Assembly (NCBI GenBank): GCA_016794505.1
Contig: JAEUJZ010000088.1
Coordinates: forward strand, 58,436-122,435
Direction: 5' to 3'
DNA length: 64,000 nt
DNA from: Myxococcales bacterium
GTDB taxonomy: Bacteria > Myxococcota_A > Polyangia > Palsa-1104 > JAEUJZ01
Shown piece by piece: positions 16,992-25,264 of this stretch (positions are counted from its first letter, which is position 1; each line of letters starts with the position of its first letter). The notes below the pieces were generated by a model that worked only from the letters and a program-made list of their open reading frames with translations, was not told where the DNA came from and did no database searches. The translations under genes were made by a program, and so were the position numbers.

Positions 16992-18592
16992 TTGTCGGCG
17001 GCCGGAAAGCGCAGCGTCAGGCTCTGTAGCTGGGCACGCTGCGGACGAAGCGCCAGGACAACGCGATCGATGCACGCCTGCAGCGCCGCCGGAGCTTTGA
17101 CGTAAAACGTCTGCGTCGGCAGGCCAGGGGCCGCGCGCAGAATGACCTCGATGCTGCGACTGCTGCCCGCGACCGCTGCACACTCTTCTTCCGCTGTGGC
17201 CACCGCAAGCTCGATGGCGTCGCTATCGCTTGGCGTCTTCAGCTCGACGTCGATATCAAAGGTGCGGCCCGGCGGCAGATCGACGCCTACGAGCAGACGC
17301 TCGGCGCAGTTGGCAAGCGCTGCTGGCGTGTGGGGATGAAAGATCACCTGATGCGGCGCCGCCTTGTTGGTAAGGACCCGCGCCAAGAGATGCGTCTGGG
17401 TGACCCCGGTCTGCGAGCAGCCATCGCGCACCGCGGCCTGCGCCTGCCGCAGTCGACTGTAATACACAGGCAGCGTCGATCCGCGGGCCGTATCCGGCGC
17501 CAGCCGCGGCCCTGAGTACTCCCGCACCGCCTCGCTCGGCTCGCCTTGGTTCTTGCGATAGCGGGCCAGGCTTTCTCTTCGCTCATCTTGGCCGCTGCTG
17601 TCTTTTTCGGCGCCCGTAGCGATCGCTTTTTCGATCAGGGCACAAGCGCGCGGGCTGTCGTGATCGACATAAAACGCGACCTCGGCCTGCGCATCCAGGC
17701 TGGCGAGGCTGTCTGGGTACTTGCTGGCCAGCCAGGTCGCAGCGTGACGAGCCGCCTTTTGCGCCCCGGCGTGCAGCGCAGGCGTGATGAGTGCCGTGAC
17801 ATCGGACTCGCTCTTGGCGGCGTCGATGCGCTCGATCATCCGCGCTTCCAAGAACGCGCGCGGTGGCTTGGGCAGCGCCGCAAGATAGCGCAGGGCTTTG
17901 CTGGCCTCGCTGCTCGTGGGATAGCGACCCAGATACGCTTCGGTGGCGCGACGTCCGGCTTCGCTTTGCTGCTCGCCAACGTCCAGGCGCAGGATCTCCC
18001 ACGCGGCGCTTGCGGCCTGCGCTTCGCGTCCGTGTTCTTGCACGCGCACCAAGCAGCGCCGGGCCTCGTCGAAGCGGCGCGCCGCCAGCAGACGCTGAGC
18101 CACGTTTTGCTGAAGCTCGACGTTCTTGGGCGCCTTCTCGGCCGCAGCGATGGCTTGCTCGATCGGCACCACCTGCTCGGGAAGCTCGCGCAGCCAGACA
18201 GAGAGCTTGTCCCAGGTGCCATACCCGCTCTGCTTGACGGCTGCCTGGCCCGCCTGATCAAAGGCGACCAGCGTCGGGAACGACGACACGCCCAAGCGCC
18301 GCATCAGCGCGCTGCCGATCTCTTCTTCCGACCCGTCATAGACGACGACATGCAGCTTTTGCAAAGCGCTCTGCGCACCCGGCTTGCGCAGATCGCGCGC
18401 CAGGACTTTGCACGGCCCGCACCACGACGCCGAGAAGATCGCCAGCAGCACCCTGTTCTGCTGATTCGCCGTCGACAGTGCCTGTTCCAGCGACGGCACC
18501 GGCTGGGTGAAATGCGGCCCCGCCAAAGCGGCTGCGCCGGACAGGCAGAGCATGCCGAGTGTGAATAGGAACGAACGAACAGCCAGCGACAT
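16988..18592 (-). CDS. Exported thioredoxin-like protein with TPR-like helical region
   Basis: 534 aa from the ATG at 18592, preceded by GAGG eight bases upstream. Longer starts lack this and would bury the signal peptide. Residues 1-24 are a signal peptide ending ALA. The thioredoxin domain follows with the active site SASWCGPCK (Cys58 and Cys61) and the cis-Pro segment SSFPTLVAF. From about residue 150 a helical, TPR-like region follows, then a C-terminal beta-rich domain of about 150 residues with few cysteines. It is probably a periplasmic disulfide or thiol-exchange protein. It is coupled to the alpha/beta hydrolase, which may be its client or partner. Confidence 0.85.
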   Translation of the reverse strand: MSLAVRSFLFTLGMLCLSGAAALAGPHFTQPVPSLEQALSTANQQNRVLLAIFSASWCGPCKVLARDLRKPGAQSALQKLHVVVYDGSEEEIGSALMRRLGVSSFPTLVAFDQAGQAAVKQSGYGTWDKLSVWLRELPEQVVPIEQAIAAAEKAPKNVELQQNVAQRLLAARRFDEARRCLVRVQEHGREAQAASAAWEILRLDVGEQQSEAGRRATEAYLGRYPTSSEASKALRYLAALPKPPRAFLEARMIERIDAAKSESDVTALITPALHAGAQKAARHAATWLASKYPDSLASLDAQAEVAFYVDHDSPRACALIEKAIATGAEKDSSGQDERRESLARYRKNQGEPSEAVREYSGPRLAPDTARGSTLPVYYSRLRQAQAAVRDGCSQTGVTQTHLLARVLTNKAAPHQVIFHPHTPAALANCAERLLVGVDLPPGRTFDIDVELKTPSDSDAIELAVATAEEECAAVAGSSRSIEVILRAAPGLPTQTFYVKAPAALQACIDRVVLALRPQRAQLQSLTLRFPAADK

Positions 18593-18786
18593 CCAGCACC
18601 TCACGCGTTGAAAGAAAAAGGGAACACGCAGCGCACTGCCATCGCCAATGAAAAATTCGCTGCGCCCGGCGCATTGGACCGCTCGCGTACCAGCGACGTA
18701 AGCAAACAGAGCCATCGCTGGCTGACCCTGCACGCGGCACAGAAGCGCGGCGCTTCCGTCGAGGATGGCCTGCTTGGACCACACAG

Positions 18787-19383
18787 CTACCGGGCAGCAA
18801 GCAGACGGCGACGCAGGCGCAGCGCGAACAGCGCCACGCCGATCGCAAGCGCAGAAAGGCCACCGGGCGAGACCTCACGCGCCTGCGAGCAGCCAAGCAA
18901 GCCCTTGGGCTTTTTCGCCGGGACTGGGGTCGATTCTGTCGCTGGGGGGGCTGCGTTTGGGGAGGCTGCGGACGCCGTGCTGTCAGCCAGGGGCGCAGCG
19001 GCTTCATCCGCTTGGCAGGTGCGCCAGCGCTGCTTGGTTTCAGCGTTGCTGAACTCACGGCAGTGGGCCGGCTTGCCCAGGTAGCCATGGCAGACCGCGC
19101 CGACTTCGAGCCGATCGCACTCGTGCAGGTCTTTCTTGCAGCCACGATAGCTGCGGCCGGGACGACGCGTGTCCTGTTCGGTGACACAGGCGCCGGCCGT
19201 GCCATCGCCCAGGCTGCAGAACGTGCCGTCGGGCTTGTTCTCGCACTCAGGCGGCGGCGTTGGTACCAGGTCCGCGGATGCCGACGGCAGACCCACGGCC
19301 AAGCCAAGCGCGATCAGAAACAGTCCACGGTGCAAAAGGGCACTCTTCGGGGCGAGCAAGCGACGGGTGTCGAGGATGCGCAT
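18787..19383 (-). CDS. Exported Cys-rich protein with MYXO-CTERM-like C-terminal tail
   Basis: 198 aa from the ATG at 19383. A signal peptide ends at about SASA. The mature domain has eight or so cysteines (ECENKPDGTFC, GCKKDLHEC, CHGYLGKPAHC, WRTC) and a Pro/Ala/Thr-rich stretch. The C-terminus is GCS, a short spacer, a hydrophobic span and LRLRRRLLAAR. A Cys followed by a membrane span and an Arg cluster is the layout of MYXO-CTERM sorting signals known from myxobacteria, although the Arg run here is broken and followed by five more residues. Anchoring at the outer surface is inferred. Confidence 0.75.
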   Translation of the reverse strand: MRILDTRRLLAPKSALLHRGLFLIALGLAVGLPSASADLVPTPPPECENKPDGTFCSLGDGTAGACVTEQDTRRPGRSYRGCKKDLHECDRLEVGAVCHGYLGKPAHCREFSNAETKQRWRTCQADEAAAPLADSTASAASPNAAPPATESTPVPAKKPKGLLGCSQAREVSPGGLSALAIGVALFALRLRRRLLAAR

Positions 19384-19424
19384 GGCCCAGCATATCACGC
19401 GCCCTCCGTCGGTAGGCGGCGTGC

Positions 19425-20618
19425 TTACACGGAAAGGATCTGCGGCAGGATGCTCTGGCCGCGGCTCCAAGTCGGCAGGCCAAAGCTGTCGCACAGCGTC
19501 TGCGCGACGTCGAAAAAGCCGCTGCGCACCCCCAGATCTGGCTGCGTCGGCTGGGCATCGCCGCCCAGAAATGCGATCAGCGGCACGTCTTCGCGCGTGT
19601 GGTCGGTGCCGGCAAACGTCGGATCGTTGCCGTGATCCGCGGTCAGCAGCACCAGGTCGCGCGGGCCAAGCTGCCGACGAAGCTGCGGCAGGAAGGCATC
19701 AAACTCCACCAGCGCCTTGGCATAGCCCACCGGATCGCGGCGATGGCCGTACAGCATGTCAAAGTCGACAAGGTTCACGAACAAAAGGCCGCTTGAAAGC
19801 GAAGACAGCGCCTTGAGCGTGTGCTCAAGCCCGTCGCGGTTGCCTTCGGTGTGGATGTTTTCGCTGACGCCATGGCCGGCGAAGATGTCCCAGATCTTGC
19901 CGACTCCAACCACGGGCAGCGCGGCCGTACGCAGCTGGTCGAGCACGGTGGCCGACGGTGGCGGCATGGCGAAGTCGCGGCGGTTGTACGTGCGACGAAA
20001 CGCGCCCGGCGTGCCAACAAAGGGGCGGGCGATGACGCGGCCGATGTTGTACTCGTCGCACAGCCGACGCGCGATCTCGCAGGCGCGATAGAGCTCGGGC
20101 AGCGGCACCACCGACTCGTGCGCCGCGATCTGGAACACGCTGTCGGCCGAGGTATAGACGATGAGGTCGCCGGTCTCTAGGTGCGTGGGCCCTAGCTCAT
20201 CGAGGATGACCGTGCCCGAGGCCGGCTTGTTGCCCAGGACGCCGCGCCCGGTCGCTTGGCGGAAGCGGCTCAACATCTCTTCGGGGAAGCCGTTCGGAAA
20301 GGTGGGAAAGGCGTGATCCAGGCTGAGCCCGCACAGCTCCCAGTGGCCGGTCGTGGTGTCTTTGCCGACGCTGGCTTCGCGCAGACGGCCAAAGGCGCCG
20401 GTCGGGTGATCCGTGGCCGGCACGCCTTGGATCTTCGTCAGGTGACCCAAGCCCAGCGCCTGCAAGTTCGGCAAGGTCAGACCGCCGACGTGGCGACTCA
20501 AGTTGCCCAAGGTATCGGCGCCTTGGTCGCCATAGCGCGGCGCATCCGGCGCCGCACCGCAGCCAACCGAGTCAAGGACGATGAGGAGGACGCGATCCAG
20601 AGGACGAGAAGCACTCAT
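19425..20618 (-). CDS. deoB: Phosphopentomutase
   Basis: 397 aa, the normal DeoB length. It interconverts ribose 1-phosphate and ribose 5-phosphate (and the deoxy forms) in nucleoside salvage, using two Mn ions. Alkaline-phosphatase superfamily signatures are clear: LIVLDSVGCGAAPDA at the N-terminus, VGKDTTTGHWEL around the phosphothreonine, IWDIFAGHGV, NLVDFDMLYGHRRD and LTADHGNDPT. It sits alone, without deoA, deoC or deoD neighbours. Confidence 0.97.
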   Translation of the reverse strand: MSASRPLDRVLLIVLDSVGCGAAPDAPRYGDQGADTLGNLSRHVGGLTLPNLQALGLGHLTKIQGVPATDHPTGAFGRLREASVGKDTTTGHWELCGLSLDHAFPTFPNGFPEEMLSRFRQATGRGVLGNKPASGTVILDELGPTHLETGDLIVYTSADSVFQIAAHESVVPLPELYRACEIARRLCDEYNIGRVIARPFVGTPGAFRRTYNRRDFAMPPPSATVLDQLRTAALPVVGVGKIWDIFAGHGVSENIHTEGNRDGLEHTLKALSSLSSGLLFVNLVDFDMLYGHRRDPVGYAKALVEFDAFLPQLRRQLGPRDLVLLTADHGNDPTFAGTDHTREDVPLIAFLGGDAQPTQPDLGVRSGFFDVAQTLCDSFGLPTWSRGQSILPQILSV

Positions 20619-20925
20619 ACGCGCAATCTAACAGCCGGCCCATGCCCCGCGCGCCAAAACGACGGCGCCGCGCAAGACCGCTGGCCGCACGCGGATTGCC
20701 GCCGCCCGCAGCCACATGTTTCACGGTGAAACATCATGTTTCACCCGCAGCACGGGCCTGCGCGAACCCATAGGCGGCAGTCAGGGCCGCGCCCGCGCGA
20801 AGTAGGCGCGGCGACAGGGCTTGGGCGCGGACCCTCGCCCACGAGCGCTTGGCCTGCCCCTTGCAATCTGTTTGAGGCAGCGCCTCGGATATCTGGGGCG
20901 AATCCCTGTTTGCGGAGGAAGCAGC
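20619..20925. other. Intergenic region between divergent deoB and SQR-like genes
   Basis: About 307 bases without a convincing gene. It holds the perfect palindrome at 20716-20734 (separate entry) and the SQR-like gene's ribosome site GGAGG at 914-918 of the 20 kb block (20914-20918). Beyond those it is GC-rich with no other structure that I can see. Confidence 0.6.
20716..20746. promoter_or_regulatory. Perfect 19-bp palindrome with an adjoining extra half-site
   Basis: ATGTTTCACGGTGAAACAT at 20716-20734 is a perfect palindrome around one central G. CATGTTTCAC recurs directly at 20735-20744, so three GTTTCA/TGAAAC half-sites are stacked. The half-site is that of the chromosomal parS centromere (TGTTTCACGTGAAACA), but here the spacer is one base longer. 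It lies in the divergent promoter region of deoB and the SQR-like gene, so either a ParB-like or a repressor-binding role is possible. Confidence 0.6.
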
Positions 20926-22119
20926 GTGGACGCAAAAGCAGACCCTCGGATCGTGATCGTCGGTGGTGGCAGCGCAGGAATCACCGTGGCAGCCCGGCTG
21001 CGCAGGGCCTTGCCTGCGGCGCAAGTGACGGTGATCGAGCCGTCGAGCAAGCACTACTACCAGCCACTTTGGACCTTGGTCGGGGCCGGCGTGGTGGAAA
21101 AACAAGAGACCGAGCGCGACGAGCAGAGCGTCCTTCCCGAAGGCGTGACCTGGGTGCAGGATGCGGCCACAGCGTTTCACCCTGAAACCAACGAAGTTGA
21201 AACAAGCAAGAGCGGTCGCCTGACCTATGACCTGCTGGTGGTGGCGCCGGGCATCCAGCTTGACTGGGGCAAGGTCAAAGGGCTCAAGGAAGCGCTCGGC
21301 AAGGACGGCGTCTGCAGCAACTACTCATACGATGTCGTCGATAAGACCTGGGAATTCATCCGCAGCTTTCGCGGCGGCGACGCCATCTTCACGTTCCCAC
21401 TTGGCGGTGTGAAGTGTGGCGGCGCACCGCAAAAGATCATGTACCTGGCCGACGATGCCTTCCGCCGGCAGGGCGTGCGCGAGCGCAGTCGTATCACCTT
21501 TGCATCGGCCTCCCCCGCGATCTTTGCGGTACCCAAGTACGCTCCGGTTTTGAGCCGCATCGTCGAGCGCAAGGGCATCACCACCAAGTTCCAGCACAAC
21601 CTGATCGAGGTCCGCCCACAGAGCCGCGAAGCGATCTTCCAGCGCGTCGACACCAACGAAGAAGTCGTCCTGCACTATGACTTCTTGCACGTGGCGCCGC
21701 CGCAGGGAGCGCCCGACTTCGTCAAGCAGAGCCCCCTTTCCGGGGCAACGGGCTTCGTCGATGTTCACAAGCACACCCTGCAGCACGTGAAGTACCCCAA
21801 CGTGTTTTCGCTGGGCGATGCCAGCAGCCTGCCGACATCCAAGACCGGGGCCGCGGTGCGCGTGCAGGCCAAGATCCTCGTCGAAAACATGGTCGCCTTC
21901 GTGCGCGGCCAAGCGCTGTCTGGGCACTACGATGGCTATACGTCCTGCCCGCTGGTGACTGGCTACGGCAAGGTCGTGCTCGCCGAATTCGACTACGACC
22001 TCAAGCCGAAAGAGACCTTCCCCTTTGACCAGTCGCAAGAGCGCTTGAGCATGTATCTGCTCAAGCGACACGTGCTGCCGCAGCTTTACTGGCACGGCAT
22101 GCTGCGCGGTCGCGCCTAA
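20926..22119 (+). CDS. Sulfide:quinone oxidoreductase-like flavoprotein
   Basis: 397 aa starting at a GTG at 20926, chosen because GGAGGAA sits at 20914-20920. The earlier open frame has no ribosome site. The FAD-binding fold starts at once (IVIVGGGSAGITVAARLRR). Later come GGVKCGGAPQKIMYL with a conserved Cys, NVFSLGDASSLPTSKTGAAVR at the second FAD site, and YDGYTSCPLVTGYGKVVLAEF, also with Cys. This is the pattern of type II SQRs related to mitochondrial SQOR. It would oxidise sulfide and pass electrons to the quinone pool at the membrane. A partner persulfide dioxygenase or rhodanese is not seen nearby. Confidence 0.9.
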   Translation: MDAKADPRIVIVGGGSAGITVAARLRRALPAAQVTVIEPSSKHYYQPLWTLVGAGVVEKQETERDEQSVLPEGVTWVQDAATAFHPETNEVETSKSGRLTYDLLVVAPGIQLDWGKVKGLKEALGKDGVCSNYSYDVVDKTWEFIRSFRGGDAIFTFPLGGVKCGGAPQKIMYLADDAFRRQGVRERSRITFASASPAIFAVPKYAPVLSRIVERKGITTKFQHNLIEVRPQSREAIFQRVDTNEEVVLHYDFLHVAPPQGAPDFVKQSPLSGATGFVDVHKHTLQHVKYPNVFSLGDASSLPTSKTGAAVRVQAKILVENMVAFVRGQALSGHYDGYTSCPLVTGYGKVVLAEFDYDLKPKETFPFDQSQERLSMYLLKRHVLPQLYWHGMLRGRA

Positions 22120-22199
22120 GGTAAAGCGGCGGATCTTCGCCTTCTGCGACGGCGGATTCATCAAGCCAACCGCCGCATCCCGTGCGATGCGCCGCTGAA

Positions 22200-22628
22200 C
22201 TAGTTCGTGCTCGACGGGGCCTGATCACTCTGCTGCTGCTGCGCGATCCAGTCCTCGGCTTCTTTTTCGTTTTCGACGAAGTGAACGTTCACGGCCTGCT
22301 TGTTAAAGATGCGAATCGCCGACGAGACCAGCCGCGTCATGGCGCGGGCGATGGCGTTTCCGCCAATCATGGCCGCTGCTCGAAGCTGTCGGTTGCGCGT
22401 CCACTCGACCAGCAAGCGACGCGCCTCCGCCGAGGTCGCACCCTGATGACGAATGTCACAGATCGCGTAGTACGGCCTGGAACCGAACTGTTCCACGACA
22501 AACGTCATCAAGTCTTTGGCGTGTTCGAATCCGAAATCACCGTCGAAACGCGTGTACAACACATCGTCGCGAGCACTGGCCTCGTGCGGCCCCATTTTCA
22601 CCGTGGCTCGAATTCCAGCTGCGCTCAT
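22200..22628 (-). CDS. STAS/SpoIIAA-like protein
   Basis: 142 aa from the ATG at 22628. The frame is open far upstream, but that part has no plausible protein features. The pattern VLYTRFDGDFGFEHAKDLM, YYAICDIRHQGATSAEARRLLVEWTRN and a C-terminal helix ending EDWIAQQ matches the STAS-SEC14/SpoIIAA-like proteins that are abundant in myxobacteria. These are soluble, and their partners are mostly unknown. The start codon is not strongly supported by a ribosome site. Confidence 0.7.
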   Translation of the reverse strand: MSAAGIRATVKMGPHEASARDDVLYTRFDGDFGFEHAKDLMTFVVEQFGSRPYYAICDIRHQGATSAEARRLLVEWTRNRQLRAAAMIGGNAIARAMTRLVSSAIRIFNKQAVNVHFVENEKEAEDWIAQQQQSDQAPSSTN

Positions 22629-23117
22629 CCTGCCCCCACTGCGCACGCAACCAAGCGAGTGACTCAGCATAGCGTTCCCTGCGCTGCCTTCGCACTTCGG
22701 CGCAGGGCCTAGCGAACACTGCATATCCGCTGCTGTCAGCAGGATATCGACCCGCCACCCTGCTTGTTCGCATCGTGCCGGAGCCCGCCCAGAGCCCGCC
22801 GGTTGACCTGACGGGCGCAGGTTCACACCACACCTTCGCGCACTGGCACGCGGTCCGTCCCGAGATCGCGCAGGAACGCGGGGCTGCCCACCCGAACCTC
22901 CGCCTTGCTTCTGCATTCTGCGACATAAGCGACCATATCGTGCAATCAGTGTATCTATGTTTTTTGGATTTTTTTGAATATTTCGGTTGCCCGATCGTTG
23001 GCGCCCGCTACCATCTTGAAATGTGACCTTCAGCCAGCCGATGATTCGGTCGATTTGCTGATAAGGTGCCACATTCTTGGGTATTTCATTCACTGTTCAC
23101 TGAGGAGGATTCCGATC
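22629..23117. other. Intergenic region with AT-rich core upstream of the NTF2-like gene
   Basis: 489 bases with no gene that I can support. The left half is ordinary GC-rich sequence. From about 22920 the base composition drops and includes T-rich stretches around 22960-22985, so a promoter for the gene at 23118 is likely here. I cannot place -35 and -10 boxes with confidence. Confidence 0.5.
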
Positions 23118-23621
23118 ATGAGCGTTAAGAAGTTCCTCGCAGGTTTGGCGCTGGGTGCATCCATTCTGTTGTCGGCAGGCCCCGCTGCAGCAGGCCCGGC
23201 AGAAATTGAAGCTCTGATTGAGCGTTATTATTTCAATATTCAAAACGGTCACCGCGCTGATAGCTATATCGTCGACTGGGGTTCTTTGTGGGCTCTCGAC
23301 GCAGTGATGGAAGATCCCGCTGACACTGCGTTCGGTTACATGACCGGACGCACCACCATCGAAAACCGCTTGCGCTTCGGATTTCAGACCATGTTTGAGC
23401 GCATCGATATGAAGCCAAAGCAGGTTGTTATTCAATGGACCGAGCACCGAGCCTCTGTTTTGTGGGAGCTCAACGCCAAATTTCTGAATGCACCTTCGGT
23501 ACCTGCAGATAAGCGGGGAAAATCCGTCCATTTCTATGGCGTCACAAACTTTGTACTCGATGCAACGGATACACAAATCAAGAAACAACAGGCCATCTGG
23601 GACTACACCCAGGTCTTCTAA
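23118..23621 (+). CDS. Exported NTF2/SnoaL-like protein
   Basis: 167 aa from the ATG at 23118 with GAGGAGG at 23102-23108. Signal peptide: MSVKKFLAGLALGASILLSAGPAAA. The mature 140 residues have the order helix (IEALIERYYFNIQNG), then WGSLWALDAVMEDPADTAFGYMTGR, then long beta strands (RASVLWELNAKF, VHFYGVTNFVLDA), as in the SnoaL/NTF2 cone fold. Members are ligand-binding or enzymatic, and no catalytic residues can be assigned. The gene is visibly less GC-rich than its neighbours and uses AT-ending codons often, which suggests transfer from another genome. Confidence 0.65.
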   Translation: MSVKKFLAGLALGASILLSAGPAAAGPAEIEALIERYYFNIQNGHRADSYIVDWGSLWALDAVMEDPADTAFGYMTGRTTIENRLRFGFQTMFERIDMKPKQVVIQWTEHRASVLWELNAKFLNAPSVPADKRGKSVHFYGVTNFVLDATDTQIKKQQAIWDYTQVF

Positions 23622-23864
23622 TACGCCTGACTTCCCCGCCCCACTGAATCTCGCATTACCGGCCACGTAGGACACACGCCGCAGGCACCATAGCCCGGCC
23701 CACCGGGCGGCGCATCCCCGCGTTTCGTGCAGCCGGCTCGGTGCCCGCCGCCTGACAGCAAGCGCGCCGGATCACGGCAAAGCGCGCACACGGCGTCCGC
23801 GCCACAGGACCGACAGTCTTTCTTTGACAGCCCGCTCTGTCCGACGGATGGTGAAGCGCAGCAG

Positions 23865-24443
23865 ATGGAGCTTCGTTGCGCAGATCCCGGCCTTTCTGCG
23901 GCCCCGCCGAGTCCGCTGGCTGTCCGCCTGTCCTCGCGTGGCGCTCGCGGGTCGATCGTGGCCGCCGGGCTGGTGCTTGGCCTTTTGGCCTGCGGACCGA
24001 CGGCGACATTTTCAGGCGGCGTGTTCCGCAGAGGCGCCGTGGCATATCGCGTGGGGCCCCTTTCGTCGGACTGGCAGCGCCTGCGCAGCAGCGGATCGGA
24101 CCTGGCCTTCCGCCACACACACGGCGGCACCGTGGTCGTGCATGGCCAGTGCCCAGCGCAGGACGATGCGCCGCTGGATGTGCTGACCAACCACTTGCTG
24201 TTCGGCGTCACGGCCCGCAAGGAACAGGCACGCACCACGCTCTCGCTCGACGGGCGCGAGGCCCTGCGCACGCAGCTTTTCGCAAGCGTCGACGGCGTCA
24301 CCGTGGGCCTGGATCTGGTGGTGCTGAAAAAAGATGGCTGCCTGTACGACCTGCAGCTAATCGCCGGACCGGCTCACTTCGCGGCGCGCCAGCTTGACTT
24401 CACCGCCTTCGTCGCCGGCTTTGCCACGCAAAAGGATCGCTAG
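23865..24443 (+). CDS. Lipoprotein encoded upstream of the mla genes
   Basis: 192 aa from the ATG at 23865. The signal peptide ends LGLLAC, a good lipobox. The mature part has a short beta-rich domain (GVFRRGAVAYRVGPLSSDWQRL, HTHGGTVVVHGQC) ending in AFVAGFATQKDR. It ends eight bases before mlaE, so it is probably the first gene of the mla-like operon and may be an accessory of lipid transport. It resembles no Mla protein known to me by motif. The start is uncertain because a 46-residue upstream extension is open. Confidence 0.7.
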   Translation: MELRCADPGLSAAPPSPLAVRLSSRGARGSIVAAGLVLGLLACGPTATFSGGVFRRGAVAYRVGPLSSDWQRLRSSGSDLAFRHTHGGTVVVHGQCPAQDDAPLDVLTNHLLFGVTARKEQARTTLSLDGREALRTQLFASVDGVTVGLDLVVLKKDGCLYDLQLIAGPAHFAARQLDFTAFVAGFATQKDR

Positions 24444-24451
24444 GAGTCGCC

Positions 24452-25264
24452 ATGGCTCAAGCGCCGTCCCCGTCGCATCGGCAGCTGTCCCCGATCGTGT
24501 GGATGGCGCGGTTTCTGCGCGCGGTCGGCGGAGTCAGCCTGCTCGCTGGGCAGACGCTGCGTAGCGCGGTGCGTGGTGGCTTTTCCGGGCCGTGGGCCCG
24601 TCGCGAGCTTCTGTATCAGCTAGAGACCGTCGGCATTCGCTCGCTGACCATCGCGATCTTGACCGCGGCGTTTTCCAGCATGGTCATGACCGTGCAGTTC
24701 GCCGTGCAGATGACGCGCTTCGGCGTCAAAGAGTACGTAAGCAGCGTCGTGTCGCTGTCGCTGGTGCGCGAGCTTGGGCCGGCGCTGACGGCGCTCATGG
24801 TCGGCGGTCGTGTCGGGGCCGGCATCGCCGCCGAGCTTGGCTCCATGCGCGTGACTGAGCAGGTGGATGCCATCCGTGCCATGGGGGCCGATCCGGTGCG
24901 CAAGCTGGTGGTGCCGCGCGTCGCAGCGACAACGCTGGCGCTGCCTCTGCTCACCGTCTTTGCCGACATCTTGGGTGTGCTCGGCGCGATGGTCGTGGCG
25001 CGCATTGACTCGGGCGTTGGCATGACGCTGTTTCTGGAATCGATGCTGCGCTCGGTAACCTTGGAAGACGTGATGCACGGCCTGGTCAAGACCGTGTTCT
25101 TTGGCTTTCTGCTCGGCATCATCGCCTGTTACAAGGGCCTTTCGACCTCGGGCGGCACCGAGGGCGTCGGGCGTGCCACCACCGAGACCGTGGTCATCAC
25201 CTCGCTGGTGACGCTGTGCGTCGACTTCATCCTGACCAACCTGCTTCTGGGGTTTGGCCTATGA
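24452..25264 (+). CDS. mlaE: MlaE-family ABC permease
   Basis: 270 aa with AGGAG upstream of the ATG. Five or six spans. The family signature FSSMVMTVQFAVQMTRFG, then LVRELGPALTALMVGGRVGAGIAAELGSMRVTEQVDAIRAMGADP, is complete and unmistakable. It forms the membrane part of the MlaFEDB phospholipid transporter, which links inner membrane and periplasm. It overlaps mlaF in an ATGA arrangement. Confidence 0.95.
   Translation: MAQAPSPSHRQLSPIVWMARFLRAVGGVSLLAGQTLRSAVRGGFSGPWARRELLYQLETVGIRSLTIAILTAAFSSMVMTVQFAVQMTRFGVKEYVSSVVSLSLVRELGPALTALMVGGRVGAGIAAELGSMRVTEQVDAIRAMGADPVRKLVVPRVAATTLALPLLTVFADILGVLGAMVVARIDSGVGMTLFLESMLRSVTLEDVMHGLVKTVFFGFLLGIIACYKGLSTSGGTEGVGRATTETVVITSLVTLCVDFILTNLLLGFGL

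Noticed and set aside
17546..18568. Plus-strand open frame of 340 residues opposite the thioredoxin-like gene
   Set aside because: Antisense shadow. The real gene has a signal peptide and WCGPC motif.
20715..20746. Bona fide parS centromere site
   Set aside because: The palindrome has one extra central base compared with the parS consensus, and no ParA or ParB gene is near. Kept as an unassigned palindrome.
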